From positions 1,836,698 to 1,865,663 of the forward strand of contig NW_019091388.1 of the NCBI RefSeq assembly GCF_001949145.1: a stretch of DNA of 28,966 nucleotides. The letters are read 5' to 3'. Each line of letters begins with the position of its first letter. Position 1 is the first letter of the stretch. This DNA is from Acanthaster planci (Eukaryota; Echinodermata; Asteroidea; Valvatida; Acanthasteridae). The translations under genes were made by a program, and so were the position numbers. Under the pieces are notes generated by a model. That model was not told the origin of the DNA, made no database searches, and saw nothing but the letters and a program-made list of their open reading frames with translations. Below, piece by piece: positions 10,050 through 20,758 of the stretch.

Positions 10050-11990
10050 TTGGGCAAATTGAACATGTACTGCTGGGTGAATTAATCAAAAAGGCGATTG
10101 AGAAATACCTGTACATGGGTGATACCGTTCACGGCCAGAGGGCTTTATTTATCCAATGTTTAAGCCTTCCTCCACTTGTTTCTAGTTAAGGAGTAGGGCT
10201 ACGTATACTCAGTGAGGCATAGTCCACTAGCCTAGCCCTAATGAAGTTGAGTCTCTCTTCAATATTTCCTTGACTTTCCTCATGCATCACTGCGAAACCT
10301 CTTTGCTGAAAAACTTTGAATTCATTCAGTTACAGTAAATAATGATATTATAACCTTTAAAATACATGTACGCTACTGATCACCTCTGTGAACGATTTTG
10401 ATTTCATGAAATTTAAAAATCTGAAATTAAAAAAAAATATGAAAATGGTAATCAGGTCACCTATATACATAGACCTACATACAGTATGTGATTAATGTAC
10501 ATGTAATTGTAAAGGCTTTGGAACTCAGTACAGTACACAGTCACAGTAGCAAGGGTATGAACTCAACCTTTTTGCCATGTATGATGCAGGCCTACATAGG
10601 CCTACGTAATCAAGGATGTAGGCCTATTGAAACTTTCAGCCCCAGTAACAGGGCCCGGCGTATACTCCTCCGTCATATACATGTACTGGGCCCTGTCCCG
10701 ATTCACAGGGATTTCTTTCAACAAACTTTATCCGGGATATCCTAGGGCATTACTAAACATCCGCTTGATTTTATGAGCTGAAATTGCACCGGTATGTTCA
10801 CTACTTACAGTGTCAACTATCCTTGTTTGGAGGAAGTTGCCTTTTTGTTGCCGTTTTCCCACTCCGGACGAATTTTGCCCCACTTGCAGAAACTGACAGC
10901 TGTTTCGTCACTTTCGTGTCACGTCACAGAGTGAGAGCCAAGCTACCAATGATTTGCCACAAGCAGTGTGACTGGACTGGGAACCAGCCAAGGATTGCGT
11001 ATTAGCTGCACATCAAAATAGGTCTATATATGTGTATGCAATGTTAGAATTCTGGAAATACTTATATGCCAAAGTTTGTCAGTCTGGCAAGAAAAATGGG
11101 ATTTTGCCTTCTCATCTGTGGTAATTAACGATGCATCCAAGTGCCTGGTCTTCCCAAATTACAAGGCCAGGCATCTCATGCACATGTCAGTAAATTTACA
11201 TGAACAATACATGCAATTTTAGAATTCTGGATATAGGTGTACTTTCAATAATACAGCCTCACAGGTATGCTGAAGTGTGTCGAGACTAGCTTGGAAGATT
11301 TTTATTCATGCTGCAGCCATGTGCCTGCCTTCCAGAGTTGACGAGACCGATTTGACTTGGGACCAAGTTGACCTGAGATGGAGTTGACTCGAAGCAAGTT
11401 GGTTCCAGACAAAGTTGGCAACTTCACATTGATGAGTATACAGTGTGTTTACATTGCCATGATTTGCCGGATCATATCCGAATCTTTAAAAAGGCAATTT
11501 GTAGGGTCTAAGTTGCTCAGACTATTATTAAGTGATCTACATCATCCTGATGCAGTCGCGTCAAGTATCATTTCAAAAATTCAAATATGCACAGCATGCT
11601 AAAGTGAAGTTGGGCTAGCACTCAGAAAAAATTATCGTTGACTTTGTTGGGCTTATCATATGGGATAACCTAGTATTACAGCTGCACGTAAGCACATACA
11701 CACCCAACGACTTGCCTTGAGGGATATACAATTTGCAAGATGTGTGCAAAATCTAAGTGGACATTACTACTAGACCTACATGTACTAAAGTTACTCATGT
11801 CATTTTCACAGAAATGGGCCATGTACATGTACATCATACTCCATGTACTGTAGACATTAATCCCTTGTCCAACTCCTAGGAACAGTCTCAACATGGTCAT
11901 GGTCTTTTCCTTGGCTCCACCAAGGACTAGGCCTATGAATTTTATTCCTGTAAAGTATATTAAAGTGTGGAATAATAACAGCAAAATACA
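10050..11990. other. No recognisable gene
   Basis: There are short, unrecognised frames only. Several AGGCCTA and ACATGTA words occur. A 9-bp inverted repeat, ACAGGGCCC at 10648-10656 and GGGCCCTGT at 10688-10696, is the only notable structure. Confidence 0.5.
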
Positions 11991-12094
11991 TTGTACTTAC
12001 TCCATATCACGTAGGTGTGCCAGCGATTCCCCAGAGACTGATTTCTTTCGCGTTGGCTTGATGATACACAAAGTGGCGCTTGCACGCTTGTCAC

Positions 12095-12145
12095 CACACC
12101 CACGTGTTGTTTGCAGCGTGCCTGCGCGTAGTGACGTCATGCACA
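12095..12145. promoter_or_regulatory. Promoter-like cluster: E-box and CRE
   Basis: CACGTG (12101-12106) and the full palindromic CRE TGACGTCA (12132-12139) lie within 40 bp, with the GC-rich NRF1-like word CCTGCGCGTA between them. The surrounding 12050-12200 is more CpG-rich than its neighbours. No downstream gene could be assigned, so a functional promoter is only a suggestion. Confidence 0.35.
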
Positions 12146-12269
12146 GATCTAGTGCCTGGTTTCGAGGCCCTTTTCCAGTACTCGACTTGGGCTCCGTCAA
12201 CAGGCTTCGTTCCCAAAACCAATTCCCGATTGTGGGCCTGAAGCGTTTAGATCAAATTGGATTACTGTA

Positions 12270-13075
12270 ATTTCTGGCTCTCTTGCATCTTATTTGATGT
12301 TTTGTGGCACTATTAAACTAATTAGTGCGCTTACAGCTTCAAAGTCAGCTAGTTGAAAAAAACAGTTGAAGCCTGAGACGGCGCCGAAGTTGAGTATTGG
12401 AAAACGGCCATAGCCTCACCCGAACTCGTGCTATAGGGTTACCGGGTCGTCAGTACTCCAAAGGATCGTATTGAAAAGTTTACATAACATATGTTCATCT
12501 TTAATCTTATCTTAACTTAGATTTAGGAGGTTCAGGGGCAGATTTAACTTTTAGAACGAGGGGGGGGGAGTAGTGTATTGCATGGGTCTTGATAAAACAA
12601 TGGTTGCATTCATACTGCACAAAAACAAAAGGCCTTGAACAATGCACCGGCTAAAAGCTTGATCGAACAAAGTGTGCGCGCCAGCCGCAAAGAAAGAAAC
12701 GACTGTAAAGGGTTGCTATCGCCAAAACCAGTTTACGTAAAAGTCACAAGTCTTTTCATGTGCCACTGACCTAAAGACTCGATGGAAAATTTTCACAAGT
12801 CCGATAACAAGGATGAGTCGCGTTCGCGGTTGGATCATCTTTCTAAAATACCGACCGGGCCTGCAAATGAATCAACTCGCCCACAATCATTTAATTTAAT
12901 GCTGCGATCAATCGGCTCATGTAGTACCCAAAGTGTATAATGTTACTCACATAGCCTACGAATGTTTGTATCGGTCTATATATCTGTATGATATTGTTGG
13001 CAAAGCATCCAGAGGACACATCACACTAAATGTATTAGGTTTGCACCTCGCATGGGGAGACTGACACAAATTTAA
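12270..13075. other. No recognisable gene
   Basis: I see no credible coding frame or repeat here, only a short G-run near 12560. Confidence 0.5.
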
Positions 13076-13079
13076 ACCA

Positions 13080-14650
13080 ACCCATCAATGAAAATTGCCC
13101 GACTGCCTCCTTGTTAGCTGACACAGATGAGATTGTGGCATATTGTTCCAATCCCTGACTGTTCTGGGGAAGAAGATATTGTCAAAAACCAAGGTGCGAG
13201 TACGGATTTTGCAAATTTTTTGTATGACCCCTGGAGATTCTACATTTGGAGTGAGGATACCATCAGACTGAACATCGACCAACTTATTTGTTGATTATGT
13301 TGAACACCATGGATAACCTGTTGGTTTCACGCCGTGTCTCAAGGGATGACCGATTAAGTTCCTTGAGTACATGTATGTTTGTCACGTCGCCAGGTGCTCT
13401 TCTATAATCGTTGCCAATAAATCGGGCAGCTTGTCTTTGAATCTGTTCGAGACACTGGATGTCAGACACCAAGTGGGGATCCCAGATGATGAATATTCCA
13501 GCAATGGTCGAACCAGTTTGAAGTACGCTGTTTCTTTCACCTTTGGAGTGCAGCTCCACAGACTCCTCCTCAGAATATTTAATACCCTCTGAGCTTTCTT
13601 ACAGGTTTCAGATATGTGTTCAATTCCTCCATGACAAATTATGTAAATCCCAAGATATTTTAGGCTGGTTAGACTATACTTAAGTTTTCACCGCAAAATA
13701 ACAGATGGTTTTGATTGGTGCCCCGGTGCCTATATGGAGATTGTGTGACATTTGCTTGGATTAAATTTCATTCCCCATCTAGATTGCCACTTTTCCGTGC
13801 AATACAAAAGACAGTCGTGAGCAAAAAGACGAATGCCCGAAGCACGGTTACCTGGCAGATGTATATATAGCAAGAATAACACCAGGCCTATCACTGACCC
13901 TTGGGGGACTCCAGATGGTACTGGTACAAGATCTAAAGCCTGACCATCTAAAACTACCCTCTGTGTTCTTCTGGACAGGAAACTTTTAATCCACTGATGC
14001 AGTGGTCCTACAGTGCCGTAAGATCTTAATTTATGTAGCAGAATTATGTGGAACTTCAATCGAAAGTCTTCGTAAAGTCAAGTATAGCTACATCTACTAT
14101 TTTGCTTGTTGTCGATTAATCTGCCTATGTAATGCAAGGTAGTAATAAGTTGAGTTCTGTCGATCTTCTGGACCCAAAACCATGTTGGCAATCTGTAAGA
14201 ATGTTATCTCCAACGGAGAGATTCCAGGACATACCTCTCTATGAACCATGACATCTGTTGTGGTTTGGATTTCATCTGTGAAGACACTCTGAAACTGCTG
14301 ATTTGATATGTCAGTTTTTAGCTTTACTGTCACTTATGATGTTCTCACCACCTTTCAAAATCAGATACTTCAAAATTCTCCCTCTGAAACTTTTTTTTAT
14401 GAATAACCAGAAGGTTTGGGGATTTGCCTTAAAATTCTCTCGGAGGTGTGAATTTATATACTGGGTTCTTGCCTTGCGGAATTGATTTTCATAGCCTTGC
14501 TAGGTTGTTTGAAGGCTTGCCATCTTCTTCCTTATTTCACTTTTGTGCTTTCTTGTAGAGACGTCTTTTTCTTCTGTATTCTCTTTTAAGAGCATTACTG
14601 AACCACGGTAGATTATATCTACTTGATGTGAACTTGTGGGGTACATGCTT
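13080..14650 (-). mobile_element. LINE, 5'-truncated and degenerate (L2/CR1-like)
   Basis: Read on the minus strand, the order is that of a non-LTR retrotransposon ORF2 from the linker to the C-terminus. RYNLPWFSNALKRE with a basic stretch (about 14570-14620) marks the linker after the endonuclease. QFQSVFTDE follows (about 14270-14300). The reverse transcriptase is at 13730-14059, with WIKSFLSRRTQRV, SGVPQGSVIG and FAHDCLLY. The C-terminal part contains KYLGIYI, WDPHLVSDIQCLEQIQRQAA (about 13430-13490) and FFPRTVRDWNNMP (about 13130-13165). The catalytic FADD is FAHD here, and about 20 residues are missing after it. Frameshifts separate the pieces. No endonuclease lies upstream, consistent with 5' truncation during insertion. 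Confidence 0.88.
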
Positions 14651-14943
14651 TCCAAAAGATCAAGCAATATCTGTTGAATGTGCTTCCCCTATTTGAAATC
14701 TGGTAATTGTCCTGTTGATGCGTTGTTACCGTAAGCAGGTTTTTTAACGGATGGCACACGTGAACCCTATCAATGATTTGAAAGAAAACGCATTTACATA
14801 AATGGACATCAAATAAACCCTCTCTCTCCAAGACGATAATTAAACATTTAGACAGACAGGGCAATCTTCTCTGTTGTGAAGATGTGTGGCTCTGGGTAGA
14901 GCCGTAATATGAAAATAATATATAAAAATAAAGATATAGGCCT

Positions 14944-15470
14944 TCAACTCTCGCTGAAGCGGCAGACATTCCGCGTCCACTTCTTGTGGCCAAAACCTGT
15001 GTTTTTGCACTTGGCTACCTCCAAAGACCTCTGCACTGTGTCACAAGCAAGATCTTTGAGGCTGAGGATGTGGTCGTGATATTCGCTGTTGACGCTCTGC
15101 TTCCCCATCCGAGCGTCTACCGTGGCCTTCCATCTTGTATGGATGCGAGGAGAGCAAATGACCTCCTCTCGCATTCACTTGAATGCCAAAAAATTGTATT
15201 CCTGGCGGTTACCTTCGATTTCCTCAGGGGAGCACAAGGATGTTCCCCGGCGAACAGAAGCCTATCGCCAAGGTTTGCTTCGCTTTGTGAAAGACTGGTC
15301 ACACCGCTAGCCTGCATGGTTTCCAGATGACGTATTCGTCTATTAATTACAGTTTGCTCACTCTTAGAAAGAGCGACAAAATGGAGTATGCACTTGCAGT
15401 CATCCATTGACAGAGAATTCACTTCTTTGTCGCCAAAAAGCACGGTGAAGGTGGAGGTATCATTTCCCAA
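14944..15470 (-). pseudogene. Broken unidentified coding sequence, copy 1
   Basis: A frame opening with MGNDTSTFTVLFGDKEV at 15470 runs to a stop at 15117. A second frame (15174 to 14944) carries on with RIHTRWKATVDARMGKQSVN and ends in a basic HKKWTRNVC stretch. A related sequence at about 15780-16060 matches the second frame, so I infer one gene split by a frameshift near 15175. I recognise no domain. No intron signals are needed to join the parts. The 5' end faces copy 2. Candidates are an old retrogene or a transposon-encoded protein; I cannot choose between them. Confidence 0.45.
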
Positions 15471-15779
15471 CTAGGCCTGCAGATTGACAGCAGAACGAGA
15501 AATGATGGCTACACTGTACTTAGGTCACTCGTACTCACTTAACATTCCTCCAACACACCACAAAACTCCAAGATCAATTTGCAGCGAAGCACGACGTTTG
15601 AAAGCTGCTGATGACTTCCTGATCCCTTCTCTAAAAACGCTGTGTGCGCTGCTCGGTCTCTTGGCATGTTTCCAGTTATCTGTGAATGACTTTCACCCAA
15701 GACTTTCTTAATCCCTTCTCAAAGCGTATATTGTACATGTATGATCGTGCGATCCCGTTTGATGTCCAATGAGTGCAGA

Positions 15780-16072
15780 ATAGTTTCTTCTTCAAAACAC
15801 CCATCCAAACTACAGGCAGGAGGGAATCGTTCACTCTCCCTGCATTTACACAACATGGGAGGCCATGCTGGACGCCCGGACGGGGAGGCAGGGTGTCAAC
15901 AGCGACATCACACGGTACGGCCACCTCCTTAACTATAAAGACCATGACGTAGTGCAGAGGTATATTTGGAGGCAGCCAGGCAAGGGAAAAAACGGGGCAC
16001 TTCGCGTTCTGGCAGAAAGATTCGCTTTTGGCATTTTTACCGATTCAATCATTCAATTTCGCCGTTGTTAAG
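15780..16072 (+). pseudogene. Broken unidentified coding sequence, copy 2
   Basis: The frame through 15865-16071 reads MLDARTGRQGVNSDI and then DVVQRYIWRQPGKGK. It aligns with VDARMGKQSVNSEY and DTVQRSLEVAKCK of the minus-strand copy at 14944-15174. Nucleotide similarity is strongest over about 15842-15990. Upstream in the same frame the match continues to about 15790, where a TAG interrupts it. No complete start is seen. The two copies are divergent, with their 5' sides meeting near 15475. Function unknown. Confidence 0.45.
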
Positions 16073-16079
16073 ATGGTTT

Positions 16080-17430
16080 GAATTAGTAGCTACATGTATT
16101 TAGACGTCATTTTTCTTGTACTTAAAAGTTAACTAAAAAGCATGGCCGAAAAAATCAGGCCTAAACATTTCATAATAATGAATGCTGTTTGAATTTCTCT
16201 TGTTAATTTGATTCAGGGCCAGCGCTTTGTATGCAAATTTACATCAGTTCGTAAACGAAAAATGGCATAGAATTCAAAACATCAATCGTGTTGTACGACT
16301 TTCAGGATCAGTTAACATTTATAAAGAAAAATAATGTCATGCACTTAAAAAAAGACGAAAGTTAATGATTAAATTTGTAAAATGAATGCCAAAAAACGAA
16401 TTAGCTTGTCCAATTCAACGCCATTCCCGGAGTTAGACGAAAATGTCGATGAATAGGACGAATGAGAATGATTTTTTTCTTGAAGTACAATGCTGAGAAA
16501 GTGAACTTATGTGGTATTGTTTCCAAATTGGAGTCCACATTTGGGTCAAATGAACCCTCTTTGACGAAATTAAATTTCCTTTTTGAAATGAAGGAAGCGG
16601 TAAAGTAACGTACATTAAAATCCTCGACCCTAACACTCAATGTGTACGTAAAATCACATCGAAATCGAAGAATTGAGGACTGCTGGGGTAATGCATTCTG
16701 TATCCTAAAATTCAAGAATAAAGGCAGAATCTTTATTGTTCCTTTTATGTTTTGTCTTTTGATTTTCTGTTTTTGTATTATTTTGTAAAGAATGACATGG
16801 GCGTTACATCCCCACCGCATACCACCACATCTCTCCCCACCCCACTCACCGGACTATTTTGGCTCGTTTTCTTTTAATTTTCTTTTCACAATAGCCTACT
16901 TGTCCAAACCGTTTGCTGAGATTTTGTTGATTGTTACTTGCCATGTTTTGTTCGGTCGCGAGGTGGCAAATATTTGGCCTGTTAATAGAGCAAGTAACAG
17001 ATGGCCTGCTCACAGCACAGCGATTAGTAAGATACAAATATGACAGCAAGATGTCACTTGCATTGTCAACTGCATTTTATAATGATTAAAGAGGCCTTGT
17101 ACTAATAGCCGTCAGGAGTTGTAGCCGTTTGTACAATGACTGCGCCTTCGAATTCCAGGATAGGAGAAGTTTTATTGCCTAGTTTGCCAAATTTGATAGC
17201 TTTGTTTTGAGTCAGGAGCAATGTGCGTAAGCCGACAGATTTAACAAGATTCACTCCAAAAATAACGTACGATTCATTTGGAAAGAGGAAGAGCTACTCT
17301 CTTACCCAAAAGAATAATAACAACCGGAAGGTAACAAAGGGCAATGCATAGTTAATCTGGGCCTAGTAATGCTGAAAGTGATGTGTAATTTTCCTGTAAC
17401 CGAATCCTTCCTTGCAACACTTTAACTGTA
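16080..17430. other. No recognisable gene; upstream region of the receptor gene
   Basis: A 139-codon minus frame (16401-16820) has no recognisable features. A weak TATA-like TTTATAATG lies at about 17077, and a plausible splice acceptor CTTTAACTGTAG ends at 17431, so a non-coding first exon of the receptor gene could lie here. Neither signal is strong. Confidence 0.4.
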
Positions 17431-17435
17431 GCTCC

Positions 17436-17474
17436 ATGCTGTACCAGCTTGGTCTGTGTGTAATTTGCCAATGA
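17436..17474 (+). promoter_or_regulatory. Upstream ORF overlapping the receptor start
   Basis: ATG at 17436 opens a 12-codon frame (MLYQLGLCVICQ). Its TGA at 17472-17474 overlaps the first in-frame ATG of the receptor (17471), out of frame with it. Both ATGs have poor -3 bases. If transcribed, it could dampen translation or favour the second receptor ATG at 17504. This is inferred from arrangement only. Confidence 0.35.
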
Positions 17475-18730
17475 TTACAAGTCGTGGATCTGACAAGTTG
17501 AAAATGTTTGGCCCTGCGAAACTCCAAAGGTACACTTTCACCATTGTCACCACAATCCTCGTTTCTCTCTGCCTGTTCTCGACGGCGTCTTCGCAGTCCC
17601 CGGAATGCAGGTTTGAGCCCTTACCGGGCAGTGACGGCAACTTTGCCGTCGGGGATTCGGTGAACCTGTGCTGCGGAATCCCGGGCACTATAAATGTCAC
17701 GTGTTTCAATGGAGAAAAGAAGCTGGCTTGCCCAGAACCGAATGTGACTTGCTGCCCACTGGAGCTCGCACCGGAGGACAATGGTGTTGATTTCACTTGT
17801 ACCGTACTTACATCTTCCTCGGATGAGCCACGTAACTATTCCTTCATGCCGTTGAGAATCTTACCGAATGTCACCATCCGACAAGCAGGACCCGGGGTTA
17901 ATGATGAGGTGGGGTCCTACGCAGTTGTCGAATGTTATGGTGTGGGCGTGCCCGGTATTGCCAACTACAGCTGGACGGCGACACACAGTGAAAGTGGAGA
18001 GATAATACCTCCTGAAAACTACACCCTTCTGGCAGATGGCCGGGTGATGGTGATGACAGTGCAGGCTAGTTTTGTAGTGTCCTGTACAGTGAAAGTACCT
18101 TCTGGACTGTCCAACAATTCTAGCTTGACCGTTGAGGCTATAGAGCCAGCAGTGTCGCCAGTGGAATCCTGCCAGTGGATATTCCTGTTTGCCGCCGTGC
18201 TGGCAGTCCAAGTCGCACTGATGGGAGTCGTTCTAGCCCATCTTCTGTACCTGCGGAAAAGGATGCGCAAGAGAAAGTCTATGACTCCTCGTCGTGACAA
18301 ACCCAATGCCGAGCAAGCTGCAGACACTGAGTGTGTATACGCCAATGGTAATCAAGACAATGGCTATGCAATGGTGGACGAGGATGGTGACTCCAGAGCG
18401 GGCGAGTACGAGGACGTTTCAGTTGAAGAGGGCATGATGATTGACCATTCCCGCAACACTTCCATCGTCTCAGAGTACTTAGATTTGCATGACCCGCCGG
18501 CAAACAATTCAGGCCAAGAATATGCTTACGCCGAATTTGCCAACACAACAGGTGGTGGGCGTGAGACAAGCCGCGACACCACCATCATCTCAGAGTACCT
18601 GGAGTTACAGGACACACCTGGGGGTAGGGAAAAGGAAAACGGGCACCAAGTAGTTGAATGTCCCAGCAAGAGAAAAATCACCGCCGAGAGTGAGTACGAG
18701 AAGGTATCAATCGGTGAGTGCGCCGACTAG
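17471..18730 (+). CDS. Ig-domain type I membrane receptor with ITIM tail
   Basis: This is a single open frame of 419 codons without introns; an in-frame TAG lies upstream at 17429. I give the first in-frame ATG. The ATG at 17504 (residue 12) has a better context (A at -3) and gives the more typical signal peptide. Seen: hydrophobic signal segment 21-36; Ig-like domain 1 at about 46-130 with eight cysteines (46, 67, 68, 78, 87, 94, 95, 110); Ig-like domain 2 at about 133-225 with Cys155, Trp168 and Cys205; seven or eight N-glycosylation sites; membrane segment 236-261; basic stop-transfer RKRMRKRK. The tail has tyrosines at 290 (YANG, Grb2-type YxN), 299, 313 (YEDV), 336 (SEYLDL), 376 (SEYLEL) and 409 (SEYEKV). 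The last three fit the ITIM pattern S/I/V/L-x-Y-x-x-L/V/I. Known for such motifs: once phosphorylated they bind SH2 phosphatases. Inferred: a surface inhibitory or adhesion receptor. Ligand and orthologue are unknown. Confidence 0.85.
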   Translation: MITSRGSDKLKMFGPAKLQRYTFTIVTTILVSLCLFSTASSQSPECRFEPLPGSDGNFAVGDSVNLCCGIPGTINVTCFNGEKKLACPEPNVTCCPLELAPEDNGVDFTCTVLTSSSDEPRNYSFMPLRILPNVTIRQAGPGVNDEVGSYAVVECYGVGVPGIANYSWTATHSESGEIIPPENYTLLADGRVMVMTVQASFVVSCTVKVPSGLSNNSSLTVEAIEPAVSPVESCQWIFLFAAVLAVQVALMGVVLAHLLYLRKRMRKRKSMTPRRDKPNAEQAADTECVYANGNQDNGYAMVDEDGDSRAGEYEDVSVEEGMMIDHSRNTSIVSEYLDLHDPPANNSGQEYAYAEFANTTGGGRETSRDTTIISEYLELQDTPGGREKENGHQVVECPSKRKITAESEYEKVSIGECAD

Positions 18731-19075
18731 AAAACAGGAATAGATTTGACAACCACTGGTGGAGAGTTCTCTGACTTTTGGCATACCCAACCTGAGTTTA
18801 AACTTGGGGATCTCTTCTTGCGTCATTGCATGTCTAAAACAAAAACCTGTATATGTTCCTTTTGTACTATTTATAACCTGGCATATCGACAATTTTTTTT
18901 TAATATGCTGCAAAAGTTTCACAAGTTTTCGCTGCATCTTTAGCAGTTTTTGTGAATACTACATTTGTAACATTTGACATAATTATGAAATATATAACCT
19001 GTACGTGTAAACTTTGCAAAGATCATGTTGAAAGGTAACTTTTATAAAATAAAGTTTAGTTTCCAAAACTGTCCT
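18731..19075 (+). other. Probable 3' UTR and poly(A) signal of the receptor gene
   Basis: The first canonical AATAAA after the stop is at 19048-19053, about 318 nt downstream, followed by a T-rich stretch. The sequence between is AT-rich and non-coding, as expected of a 3' UTR. Confidence 0.6.
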
Positions 19076-19079
19076 TTTA

Positions 19080-19850
19080 TCATGCACTGTGAGGCTAGTC
19101 AAACTGCTATCATGAGGATTTTAGGTTTTTGCAACGGCAGGCCCAGTGGTACATGTAGTGTCACCGTGATTTAGGTTGTTGAAAGTCTGTCAAGTATGAC
19201 ATATCTTTACTTGTTACCATGAAAAAGACAACCTCTCTCCGCGTCGGTGCTCTGCCCCAGCATGAACAATATGAGATCTTGAGCACTTTTTAAGCATGTA
19301 AAAGTGAGACTAGTGTCTTGGTTCCATGCACATGCATCGTTCATACAAAATTAGGTGAAAACACCTTGGTGTGGCCTTGGGGTTTTTTTTTGGGGGGGGG
19401 ATATTTGGTCTTTTTTGAAATTGCCATCTTCTTAAGTTAGTATTAAGGTGTAATTGTTTAGCATTTGTGGCGCCATTATAGATTGGCAAAAATCGGCCCA
19501 AGAACCAACGTGTTAACCTTAACGAAGGAATACAGCACGTTTACAGGTAAGATTCGTTCGCAGTATAAGCACAATAAAAAGTAGTGGTAAATGTTGTTAC
19601 TGTTTTGAGATCTCAAGAAAAGGTACATGAAATTCAAGAAAGATTTTTTTTAATTACCACAACGATTTTTTTTAAACTGACACTTAATATTGAGGTATGA
19701 TTTTCATACAGAAGTTGGATGGAACCGTTCGTTATGCGCTCGTCAAAATGGCGAATTTCAGCAAATCTTAAATTTAAAAAATCCCAGTTATCGAAACGAG
19801 TTCAGGAAGAATTTTGTTCTCGAACATTTGTATTATATTGGTCAGAGTTG
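19080..19850. other. No recognisable gene
   Basis: AT-rich sequence with a T9/G9 homopolymer junction near 19382-19400. A good splice-donor match, ACAG followed by GTAAGA, occurs near 19546, but no coding exon accompanies it. Confidence 0.45.
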
Positions 19851-19853
19851 AAG

Positions 19854-19975
19854 TTGCGCCATTTATCAAGATGTATTTTTTTTGCGTTGGGGAGATGTTA
19901 ATTACATATAACGGGTTTTGCCCTTAATATACGTTGGTTAAGGGCAAAACCCGTTATATATAATTGCGCCATTTA
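19854..19975. repeat. Near-perfect palindrome bracketed by a 12-bp direct repeat
   Basis: The arms 19900-19927 and 19938-19965 are reverse complements over 28 bp with one mismatch (27 of 28). They enclose the 10-base loop TATACGTTGG. The core of each arm is AACGGGTTTTGCCCTTAA or its complement. TTGCGCCATTTA occurs directly repeated at 19854-19865 and 19964-19975, the second copy overlapping the end of the right arm by two bases. It could be a tiny foldback insertion, a hairpin RNA precursor or a repair-generated palindrome. Confidence 0.9.
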
Positions 19976-19979
19976 GTTT

Positions 19980-20755
19980 GCAGATCTTTTTATCTTTATG
20001 TCATATATATAAATACGTTAAAGCAATTATACTTCTCGAAGAATCACCATCTACATTTTATAGAGCGTGGATCAACGTAGAACATAATGTTCACATTATC
20101 TCTTCTGATAGCAAAAGCGGATGCCCACTTTCCGTCCTCAATAGTCCTCAAGTAATATTTTGGAAAAGTTAACCTTGAGATGGGTAGAAAAGGAATTTTA
20201 TCAACGACCTTTAACCTCCGGCAATATCGTTCCTAGGTCTCGTTGTTCCTGCGCATTTTTTTGTTTTCATTCCCTGTGCTTACGTGAAAACGAGACTGTA
20301 CAACGTTGCAAAGATTAAGCTACCCGCACTCAATGGGTTGCGGTCGAGTTGACCTGACGCATTTCTTGTCAGCAAAGGTCAGATTAAGCATTTTAATATG
20401 TCGTATTAAAACGGAACACTGTATGAAATCCATTTCCTTATAAATTAAACAATGTCTGAAATATTTTGATTTTTACCGACAGAGTGCCATATAGTATAAT
20501 TCCGTGATTGTTCATCTGCGTACGAGACCGCCGAATTGTAGTGTTCTTCACTATATTTTAAGTTTTTGTAAGTGACAGGTCAATTTAATAGATAGTTCTC
20601 TCTTAGGTCAGGTAATTTTTCAGTTTCTATATTATTGATAGATATGCTAGCAAATATGTTACAAAGGCCTTTTTCCCAATTTAATTTTTAAGAAGTATAT
20701 GAAGGAAAAGTAATTCAAATTCTTATGTTTTTGCACGTTATTTTTCCAATCAAAG
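19980..20755. other. No recognisable gene
   Basis: AT-rich. A small palindrome, TTTTAATA (20391-20398) paired with TATTAAAA (20404-20411), and three AGGTCA words (about 20375, 20577, 20608) are the only marks. AGGTCA is a nuclear-receptor half-site, but the spacing fits no standard pair. Confidence 0.45.
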
Positions 20756-20758
20756 AGT

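Noticed and set aside
10648-10696. 9-bp inverted repeat around GGGCCC
   Set aside because: Short stem with a 31-base loop; could be chance and has no supporting context.
16401-16820. 139-codon minus-strand frame
   Set aside because: AT-rich, lysine- and phenylalanine-rich composition and no motif; probably chance.
17456-17470. GTG at 17456 as receptor start
   Set aside because: GTG is not a normal eukaryotic start; ATGs at 17471 and 17504 follow in frame.
17422-18569. Minus-strand frames of 96-124 codons opposite the receptor gene
   Set aside because: Shadows of the plus-strand coding sequence, without domain features.
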